Positions 55,136 to 64,000 of a stretch of 64,000 nt of DNA are shown here, in pieces. The stretch comes from Flaveria trinervia (lineage: Eukaryota > Streptophyta > Magnoliopsida > Asterales > Asteraceae), in contig CM046456.1 in the NCBI GenBank assembly GCA_025506515.1, positions 15,189,061 to 15,253,060 on the forward strand, in the 5' to 3' direction. The notes below the pieces were generated by a model. That model did no database searches. It was not told the origin of the DNA and saw only the letters and a list, made by a program, of their open reading frames with translations. Numbering within the stretch: position 1 is the stretch's first letter; each line of letters begins with the position of its first letter. The position numbers were made by a program, and so were the translations under genes.

Positions 55136-57627
55136 TTTTAAAGTAACGGTAACAATTATAATTGTAATAATAACATATAATAAAAAAAAGTATAATGTCG
55201 ATAATCATAATAATAATAATAATATAATACTAATAATATAATAATATAATAATAATATCATAGTAATACTAATAATAATATAACATAATAATAGTATTAA
55301 TAATAAAAATTCTTAAATCAAAGTTCAAGGGGTGTTCTGCCAAATTCTAAACTTGAAAATCAAAGATAGATAGATTAGTTTTTAACCAACAGCCCAAACC
55401 TCAGGGACTGAAGGTGTAACTCTGCTTTCCTTTGCCCGTTTTTCCGGTGGCTTCGGCCGGAGCTCCGCCGAGCTCCGGCGAAGCTACAAACCCCGATTTT
55501 TGCCGTTTTTGACCCAATCAAACCGCCCAAACCCCTCGGTCCCAGGTTTCGAACTCGAATCCCTACCCAATTTGAGTTCCCGCTCGTTGCAATCTTCCAA
55601 ATCAAACCGAGGCTAACTATGTACAAATCCGAGTCGAATCTCATCCAAATTCTTAATTGAACCAAATCAATCACACCTAAAGCTAATACGCGGTCGAATC
55701 AATTAATCAATCAATTAATTTCGCAAATTAACAGACCGAATCTCGCAAATTTGGTAAACAAGAACGCGTTTTCAAAATCAAACGGTTATGCCCGAAACCA
55801 TGAAATCAAGTCTATAAATTAGAGGCCTTTGGTTCATTCTGAGGTTCCTAAACCCTCCGTAAGCTCAATATCTCCATAAACCCTCCCGATCAAAAAGCCC
55901 CAAATCAAGAACATCCGAGCCTAAGTCGAGCTCGAAACCTTTCAAAACCTCAGTAACTCGGGTAATTAAAACATGTTTTATACTCGATTCGGTCCAAGGA
56001 TCAAAAGCCCCATGATGATTCGAGTGATTAACATCGAATCGAGGGTCGATTTGGATCAGATGAACCTAGGGTTCATCGGATTTGGGGAAACGGGGAAGCC
56101 TCGTTTAAGATTAAAAGAAACCGAAGTGAACTACGGCCACGGCCCTGGTTCACTGGTTCCCGCATCCCATTCCCTAGGGGAGACCCGGGTTCGACCCCGG
56201 CAAACCCCTATCCCCTTTTAAAATTTTTCTGTCTGTTTTTTTTTCTTTTTTTTCCTTTTTTTTTTCTTTCTTTTCTGTTTTATTTATATTAACTACCCCT
56301 TTGCTTAAATTTTTAAATTCTGAGATTTTTATAAATTCAGAACTTATTTATTATTTTATATTATTTATTTTTAATAAAATCAAAGGTTTATAAATATGTT
56401 TGAATTGAAAATCCATTGTGGTATTTTCCTTATTTGGATTATTTAAAGTAATGTTGTTATGGAAAATATAATACTTGTGTAAAAATATTTTAATTATTTA
56501 AATATATGTATACATATTGACAAACAATTAGAACGATTAATTATACATATAATTATATAAACATATCAAAGTGTATATATTTCTTCACTTATATAATCAA
56601 TATATACAACCTTCATAAATCGGTTAACGTGCGATTAGTTTTCTTTATTTATATTAGCCTTTCTCTTCGCGCAATAAATCTAATTATCATTTCGTTTCAT
56701 TAACCCGATTCACATTAATAACACGAAATAAATAGATGTCAACTCTATTCAATCCATAATTAAGAACCCTAAAACAAAATAATTAATCATCAAACCGATT
56801 ATAACCGTTACCTTATTCTTATTAGGTGCCTTGTGACGTTTGTGTTGGAAATCTTATTCGTGGTTATTCTTATTTCATCTTCAGTCTTCTTATTATCATG
56901 TGAGTTCTTATGCCCCATTTTATATATTTTTTACACCTTTCGGGGTGAAACATGTTGGTTATACAAACATACTCATACACGTTTTGATACTTATTACGCA
57001 CGTGCAATTCTTTACATAGTCGTGGTTATTTGAATATGTTAAGTTGTATATGAGATGTGACATACGTGTGCAATCATTAACTATAACTAGCCTGGCGAAG
57101 TCTTAGATCTTTGGGCCTGACAAGCCTATTTGGTGCTAAAGCCGAGGGATTGCCGGCTCCTAGGAGCCGTATGCTTGTGCACTAGGGAACCAAATACACT
57201 TAGCTAATCATGCTTACTCATATTATTCAGTCAAGGTTTGATTGTAACTATGCATGTTCTATATACTTACTATCTTGTGACCATTGACTAGAATTGCCAC
57301 ATTCTTTCTCATGATATATACTTATTGTATTTTAAAACCATGAGAACTCACCAACTTGCTAGTTGACTTTATTTTCAACATGTTTCAGGTAATGTGCAAG
57401 TTTAATGATGACTGAAGAAACGCTTAAGCATAGGATATGGACCTAGACTTAAATGAACATTTGGATTCCTATTTATGTTTATTTATTTTTCTTGTAAGAC
57501 GTGGATGTATGTGATGTTTGAAAACAATTGATTAATGGCATTTATATTTTAACATAGCGTTATGTGGCTGTGAACAATCTTAACCCTCACACTTCGACGT
57601 TTCCGCCGTCATGGTTGGGGTGTGACA
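55000..57627 (+). repeat. 5' LTR of Tekay copy 2
   Basis: It matches 2036-4663 except for 1-base indels near 55592, 56004, 56053 and 56370. TATA box at 55813-55821, A box 56146-56156, B box 56188-56198, hairpin arms 57127-57134 and 57189-57196. Confidence 0.93.
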
Positions 57628-57630
57628 GAT

Positions 57631-57642
57631 TGGTATCAGAGC
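57631..57642 (+). other. Primer binding site, initiator tRNA-Met (copy 2)
   Basis: TGGTATCAGAGC three bases after the LTR end. Confidence 0.93.
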
Positions 57643-58291
57643 CCATAACTATAGGGAACTAGGTTATTAGAAATGGTGACCTAGACTATAGTTTATGCAT
57701 GATCCTTATAGGATGGTATTCTTATGAATACATACATATGTTTGCATGCTGCCTAACGCTATGCCTTATGTGCAATGTGATGCCTTAGTATAGGTGCCTC
57801 TTTGCATGAATACATTGTTACCTGTCTCCCCTAGACTTATCTTAAACATTGATCCTCCCCGACAACTGCTACTACTTAAATCTTTCTTCATCTCAAAGTG
57901 GAACTTATTGATAGAAATCCTTAGACTTAAGCCCAAATCCTATAAATATCTCATCAAGATTTTTGATCCCATGAACCATAGAACTAGTGTGGTACGTAGA
58001 CACCTGTATCCTGGTTTTCCTGGCAAAAGGCCCTCGGGCTAAGGTAAGCATTTCGTATAAATCCTACGGGACCGTCATGCTTACCTGGGGATTTTCGGGA
58101 TGAGTGATAAACTATGGCCAACATACACCAGTTTCTGAGGCGAATGGGTCAATTCATCTTGACGTGTCAACGTTTCCAAATGGTGATGCGTCATCAAATG
58201 GAATCAATCCGTACAACCCATGATTCTTACTTTAACTGTCCATCCTTATTACCCTTTTAACCGACCCTAATCCAATTTATATTTTTCCAGC
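57643..58291 (+). other. Tekay untranslated leader (copy 2)
   Basis: Identical in layout to 4679-5327; only the unrecognised 82-codon frame is seen. Confidence 0.6.
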
Positions 58292-59479
58292 ATGTCTCGT
58301 TACCATGGAACCCGAGGAAGATCCGGCCGTAAGCTTGCCGCCATGATTGCCCGACAAATGGCTGCGGTCATCCCGACTATGGTGGCTGAACTCAGCAGCA
58401 CCATGATCGCCAACGTCACAAGCAACAGCAACGGCCAAGGGGAAAATAGTGCAAACCAAGGCCGTAACAACCAGACGTGCACTTTCAAACACTTTAGTTC
58501 GTGCAAGCCTCCCAGTTTCAGTGGCAAGGAAGGTGCCACCGGTCTCCTGGAATGGTTTGAAGGAATGGAGAACACCTTCGTCAACTGTGAGTGTCCTGAA
58601 GCACTCAAGGTGAGGTATGCCACCAGTATGTTGCAGCAAAGGGCCTTGACATGGTGGAACAGTGAAAAGAGGAACCGAGGTCCCGACGCGATCTTGGCTT
58701 TAACGTGGGAGGAATTCAAAAACATAGCCATTGCCAAGTTTTGCCCGAGAAGTGAAATCCAGAAATTGGAGGAGGAATTCTGGAACCTGAAACAGGATGG
58801 CGGGAACCATCTGGCATATTCTACCCGTCATCACGAACTGAGTATACTGCTGCCCACATGGTGGATACTGTTTCACGGAATGTGGAAAAATTCATTAAGG
58901 GTGTGCCGCCCCAGATCCAGGATGCCGTGGTGGGTAGCCGACCCGCAACTTGGAGGAAGCTATCACTATCACTGCACAGTTGACAGAGAACCACATCCGA
59001 GCAGGCACCATGTCTGCAAAGGGTGCCAAGAAAACTGAGAAGACGGTCCCTGAGGAGGTCAAGGAGGTCAAGGTGGATAACAAAAAGAGGAAGTTTGTAC
59101 CGGCACGGAACTACGCCGTGGCCGCTCCTAAGCCACCCCAGAGACAGTGTGTTCCAGGACTGCACCGGCAGCACAAGTGCCCGTGGCAAGGGCTTATGCA
59201 GGCCCTCTACCCTTGTGCAACACATGTAAGTACCATCATCCGGGGAATCTCCCGTGTCGCATCTGCACACTATGCGGCAAGTACGGGCATCTCGTGGCAA
59301 CGTGTCGCCGAGCAATGGGGAACGCAGTGACGGAACCAACCGGGCCTGCTACAATTGCGGAGAACCGGGTCACTACCGACCCCAGTGCCCTCGTCTTGTG
59401 GGCAATGTTCCACAAGCTCGCGGACGTGCCTTCAACATCAACGCAAACCAAGCTCAGGCGAACAACGATGTGGTGAACG
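58292..59479 (+). pseudogene. gag: Tekay gag, copy 2, frameshifted
   Basis: As 5328-6516, with one base fewer near 58951 (ACTTGG instead of ACTTTGG). That shift changes which frame is open: the first stretch now runs to 59038. The capsid core (ALTWWNSEKR, TWEEFKN) and both zinc-knuckle-like motifs are present in separate frames. The knuckle frame ends at the candidate 5' splice site. It is not functional as read. Confidence 0.85.
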
Positions 59480-59564
59480 GTACGTAACTTTCAACCCTAT
59501 CTCCGTAAAATTTCTCAAAAAAAAATTCCTGGTTTATGCCCTAAGTGCCTTTTAACCTACACAG
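59480..59564 (+). other. Candidate gag-protease intron (copy 2)
   Basis: The same 85 bases, GTACGTAA to CTACACAG, as at 6517-6601. Confidence 0.45.
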
Positions 59565-60801
59565 GTATGTTTCTTATTAATGATACCTATGCTTACGTAC
59601 TATTTGATTCGGGTGCCGATAAGAGTTTCGTTTCCTTAGAATTCGAACCGACACTTGCTAAACCTCGTGTGAATTTGGGAAGACCTCTCACTGTTGAAGT
59701 TGCCGATGGGGAACGATCACCGTCGACGTGGTCATCCGCGATTGCCTATTGTGTCTCGACGATCATAAATTTCTTATCGACCTCATTCCTATGAAGCTCG
59801 GAGTTTCGACGTTATTATTGGCATGGATTGTTATCGAAGAATCATGCTGAGATCGTTTGTTTTGAGAAGTGCATTCGCATACCCTTACCGTCCGGGGACA
59901 CGTTGAAGGTGTTCGGTGAACGGTCTTCCAAAAGACTCAAGCTTATGTCATGCACTCAAGCTCGAAAGTGCCTGAGTAAGAGTTATCCAGCATTCTTGGC
60001 TTACGTAGTCAACACCAAAGTCAAAAGGAAGGAACTCAAGGATGTTCCAGTTGTACGAGAATTCCCTGAAGTTTTTCCCGACGACCTTAGTGGGTTACCT
60101 CCTGTACGGGAAGTTGAATTCAAAATCGACTTGATCCCGGGAGCGAGCCCCATGGCCAAATCACCTTACCGACTCGCACCATCTGAAATGCAAGAACTCT
60201 CTAGCCACTCCAGGAATTATCCGAGAAGGGTTTTATCCGCCCTAGTTCTTCCCCTTGGGGAGCACCTGTCTTATTGTGAAGAAGAAAGACGGGTCATTTC
60301 GCATGTGTATCGATTACCGGGAGCTCAACAAGTTACCGTCAAGAACCGGTATCCCCTTCCTCGTATCGACGACCTCTTCGATCAACTTCAAGGAGCTGCA
60401 ATCTTTTCAAAAATCGACTTGCGTTCGGGTTATCACCAACTGCGAGTCCACGAAGACGATATCCCAAGACCGCATTCCGCACTCGGTACGGGCATTACGA
60501 GTTTATGGTTATGCCTTTCGGCTTAACAATGCTCCTGCGGTCTTCATGGACCTTATGAACCGAGTGTGCAAGCCGTACCTAGATAAATTTGTCATTGTGT
60601 TCATCGATGACATTCTTATCTATTCCAAATCCCGCACCGATCATGAACTTCATCTCCGGCAGATCCTCGAACTGTTGAAGAAGGAACAACTATACGCAAA
60701 GTCTCAAAATGTGAGTTTTGGCTTGAAGAAGTACAATTCTTGGGACACGTTGTGAATAGCCAAGGAATTCACGTCGACCCTGCAAAGGTTGAAGCTGTTA
60801 G
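59565..60801 (+). pseudogene. pol: Tekay pol copy 2: protease and RT, frameshifted
   Basis: Same motifs and breaks as 6602-7838: protease VLFDSGADKSFVS, RT KKDGSFRMCIDYRELNK and FIDDILIYSK in alternating frames. No difference from copy 1 was noticed in this part. Confidence 0.88.
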
Positions 60802-61806
60802 GAATTGGGGTACTCCCACGACTCCAACGGAGTTCGATCGTTCCTTGGCCTAGCCGGGTATTATCGACGATTTATTGCCAATTTCTCAAAAATCGCAAAG
60901 CCACTCACATTCTTGACCCAGAAGAACCAGCCTTTCGAGTGGAAATCCGAACAAGAAGAGGCGTTTGAGACATTGAAGCATAAACTATGCAACGCTCCTG
61001 TTTTAACGCTACCAGATGGAAACGACGATTTCACAGTATATTGTGACGTGTCGAGACAAGGTCTTGGTTGCGTCCTCATGCAATGGGGAAAGGTAATAGC
61101 CTACGCCTCGAGGCAATTGAAGGTTCATGAGGTAAATTACACAACGCACGATCTCGAGCTCGGAGCGGTGGTCTTTGCCTTGAAAATCTGGGGACACTAT
61201 TTATATGGCACACAATGTATAGTGTACACGGACCACAAGAGCCTCCAGCATGTTTTCAATCAGAAGGATCTCAATATGAGGCAACGTCGATGGGTGGAGC
61301 TAATTAGTGACTACGACTGCGACATCCGATACCATCCCGGCAAGGCAAATGTCGTAGCTGATGCGTTGAGTAGGAAGACGCACCAAAAGATGGTTTCCGT
61401 CCAAGAGATTCGCGACCGTCGGCAATGGTTCGATACATTGGGAGAGTTTGACACTGAAGTCCGACTTGATGTCAACAATGCTACCGTGTTACTGCAAAAT
61501 TTGAGGATCGATTGTGACATCGAGTCAAGCATCCGAGAAGCCCAGCAGGCAGTGCAAGTCGAAGAGAGTATGAAAGATGAACTTGAGCCCAATCTTGTAG
61601 CCCAACTGGAAGCAAGAGCCAATGGGTTGATGTATTTCGCAAACCGAATCTGGATTCCCAAACATAATAACCTTCGGGCTTTTATCATGAATGAAGCACA
61701 TCAGACTCGCTATTCTATCCACCCGGCTCCGATAAGATATACATGGACTTGCGGAGTCAATATTGGTGGCCCGAATGAAACGAGACATAGCAACCTACGT
61801 TGCTAA
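60802..61806 (+). pseudogene. pol: Tekay pol copy 2: RT end, RNase H, integrase N-terminus
   Basis: As 7839-8843. The one substitution found between the two copies falls here (61047, T where copy 1 has C) and changes YCDASRQG to YCDVSRQG next to the first RNase H catalytic Asp. Confidence 0.88.
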
Positions 61807-62944
61807 GTGCCTCACGTCCACGAAGGTTAAAGCGGAACATCAACGTCCAAGTGGCTTACTCGAGCAACCCGAAATTCCCATGTGGAAATGGGAGCATATA
61901 TCCATGGACTTCATAACTAAGCTACCTCGGACATCTCACGGGCACGATAGCATATGGGTAATCGTCGACCGACTGACCAAGTCGGCACACTTTATACCCA
62001 TACGCGACACTTATAAGACATCGAGGTTAGCACGAATTTACATCGACGAGATCGTAAGCCGTCATGGAGTGCCCCTTCACATCATATCCGACCGAGACGC
62101 CCGATTTACTTCTCACTTCTGGTCTTCCATGCAAGAACTTCTGGGTACACAATTGGATTTAAGAACGGCTTACCATCCCCAAACCGACGGTCAAACGGAG
62201 CGGACAATCCAAACTCTGGAAGACCTGTTGCGTCTCTGTGTTCTCGATTTTGGTGGCGACTGGGATACGCATCTACCACTCGCAGAGTTCTCCTACAATA
62301 ATAGTTACCATTCAAGCATCCAAATGGCACCATTTGAGGCACTTTATGGTTGTAAGTGTCATTCCCCGATTTGCTGGACCGACATGGGTAAAAATCTTAT
62401 CACCGGTCCCGAACTCATACAAGAGACGACCGATAAAGTTGCTATCATCCGCAAGAACTTGGAAACGGCTAGGAGTCGACAGAAGAGCTACGCCGATAAA
62501 CGTCGCAAGCCACTAGAATTTCAAGTTGGGGAGATGGTCCTTCTCAAGGTCTCGCCATGGAAAGGTGTAGTTCGTTTTGGAAGAAAGGGCAAGTTAGCTC
62601 CGAGATTTGTAGGACCTTTTAAGATCCTAAAAAGGGTCGGGAAAGTAGCCTATAAACTCGAACTACCCCCCGACCTTAGCGGAATTCACCCGGTCTTCCA
62701 CGTCTCGAACCTGAGGAAGTGTTTGGCCGACGATGACTTGCATGTGCCATTGGAAGACATCCAGATCGACGAGTCCCTGCATTTCGTGGAGAAACCAGTC
62801 GAAATCATGGATCGCATTATGAAGAAGACTAGGACCTCTACTACCCCAATTGTAAAGGTTCGATGGGAGAACAAACGGGGAGCAGAATTCACTTGGGAGC
62901 GTGAAGATCACATGAGGAAGACTTATCCTTATTTGTTTTTGTAA
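61763..62944 (+). pseudogene. pol: Tekay pol copy 2: integrase and chromodomain-like tail
   Basis: 393 open codons identical in protein to 8800-9981, with the DDE residues and the chromodomain-like C-terminus (VRWENKRGAEFTWERED). Confidence 0.9.
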
Positions 62945-62980
62945 CTTTCGTTATTTTTAATTTCGAGACGAAATTAATTT

Positions 62981-62993
62981 AAGTTGGGGAGAC
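62981..62993 (+). other. Polypurine tract of Tekay copy 2
   Basis: AAGTTGGGGAGAC directly before the 3' LTR. Confidence 0.8.
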
Positions 62994-63069
62994 TGTAACA
63001 TCCTGTAATTTTTCCGTCCTTATTTATTTATGTTTGTGCGTGGCCTCGTTAGTAAAGGTTTAAATAATA

Positions 63070-63128
<59 letters not shown>

Positions 63129-63211
63129 TAATAATAATAACTTTAAAAGTAACGGTAACAATTATAATTGTAATAATAACATATAATAAAAAAAGTATAA
63201 TGTCGATAATC

Positions 63212-63247
<36 letters not shown>

Positions 63248-64000
63248 GTAATACTAATAATAATAATAACAATAATAATAGTATTAATATAAAAATTCTT
63301 AAATCAAAGTTCAAGGGGGTGTTCTGCCAAATTCTAAACTTGAAAATCAAAGATTAGATAGTTTTAACCAACAGCCCAAACCTCAGGGACTGAAGGTGTA
63401 ACTTCTGCTTTCCTTTGCCCGTTTTTCCGGTGGCTTCGGCCGGAGCTCCGGCGAAGCTACAACCACCGATTTTTGCCGTTTTTGACCCAATCAAACCGCC
63501 CAAACCCCTCGGTCCCAGGTTTCGAACTCGAATCCCTACCCAATTTGAGTTCCCGCTCGTTGCAATCTTTCCAAATCAAACCGAGGCTAACTATGTACAA
63601 ATCCGAGTCGAATCTCATCCAAATTCTTAAATTGAACCAAATCAATCACACCTAAAGCTAATACGCGGTCGAATCAATTAATCAATCAATTAATTTCGCA
63701 ATTAACAGACCGAATCTCGCAAATTGGTAAACAAGAACGCGTTTTCAAAATCAAACGGGTTATGCCCGAAACCATGAAATCAAGTCTATAAATTAGAGGC
63801 CTTTGGTTCATTCTGAGGTTCCTAAACCCTCCGTAAGCTCAATATCTCCATAAACCTCCCGATCAAAAAGCCCCAATCAAGAACATCCGAGCCTAAGTCG
63901 AGCTCGAAACCTTTCAAAACCTCAGTAACTCGGGTAATTAAAACATGTTTTATACTCGATTCGGTCCAAGGATCAAAAGCCCCATGATGATTCGAGTGAT
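62994..64000 (+). repeat. 3' LTR of Tekay copy 2, cut by the window end
   Basis: The first 1,007 bases of the LTR, matching 10031-11037. It contains the AAT microsatellite (about 63064-63290) and the TATA box (63787-63795). Confidence 0.92.

Larger units (their letters stand above)
52963..64000 (+). repeat. Long direct repeat of 1-11037
   Basis: 11,038 bases matching window positions 1-11037 with about seven 1-base indels and one substitution noticed by eye. The match runs from the first base of the window to the last, so neither outer boundary of the duplication is visible. Confidence 0.95.
55000..64000 (+). mobile_element. Tekay/Del-type chromovirus, copy 2, cut by the window end
   Basis: Same insertion site, structure and frameshifts as 2036-12639. 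The 5' LTR, gag, pol and the first 1,007 bases of the 3' LTR are inside the window. Because the insertion point in the B aORF is the same, this is a copy of the same insertion event, not an independent one. Confidence 0.95.

Overview
The window is repeat-rich DNA from a flowering plant, probably a eudicot. The signs are nested LTR retrotransposons of plant lineages, primer sites for initiator tRNA-Met, plant TATA boxes and AT-rich intergenic DNA. The plant family cannot be fixed from the sequence. Only one convincing host gene is visible: a small secreted cysteine-rich protein on the minus strand at 29444-29854.

Layout from the left. 1-2035 is the tail of an extra reading frame (aORF) of a SIRE/Maximus-like Ty1-copia element, here called family B. 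It is interrupted by a 10.6 kb Tekay/Del-type chromovirus (Ty3-gypsy) at 2036-12639. The B aORF resumes at 12640-13173, and the B 3' LTR starts at 13204 and runs into a 100-N gap (13634-13733). After the gap comes the 3' half of a second copia family (family A, plus strand, 13734-20505): integrase, RNase H with the RT deleted, a spacer with a hairpin array and a TATA box, a large aORF, and a 3' LTR. 20506-31477 is mostly intergenic. It holds two solo gypsy LTRs (20811-23139 with a perfect TSD; 25196-27136 nested in a TIR DNA element spanning 25133-28230), a TA/GA microsatellite and the host gene. 31478-40609 is a family-B copia element on the plus strand with a complete 5' LTR and decayed gag, PR, IN, RT, RNase H and aORF. 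Its aORF is interrupted by a full-length family-A-type copia on the minus strand (element C, 40610-52933). The B aORF resumes at 52934-54999, where a second Tekay copy starts (55000 to the window end).

The first 11,037 bases and the last 11,038 bases are near-identical direct repeats that share the same nested Tekay insertion. They differ by about seven 1-base indels and one substitution. With the N gap lying between them, a false (haplotypic or scaffolding) duplication is the simplest reading. If so, the B 5' LTR at 31478 and the B 3' LTR at 13204 may belong to one composite locus.

The most interesting biology is in the two copia families. Both carry, downstream of pol, a long aORF that encodes a charged, coiled-coil, NLS-rich protein. 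In front of the aORF, family A/C has an about 38-bp hairpin array followed by a conserved TATAAATA box 72-80 bases before the ATG. Short family-specific motifs (CTGAAG/CAGTAGTT in A/C, CTTCCGAAG in B) crowd both the U3 part of the LTR and the pol-aORF spacer. This suggests an internal, LTR-like promoter for the accessory gene. The Tekay element adds a candidate 85-nt intron between gag and protease, a tRNA-like Pol III A/B-box module in each LTR, and a covarying LTR hairpin. Almost every retroelement frame here is broken.
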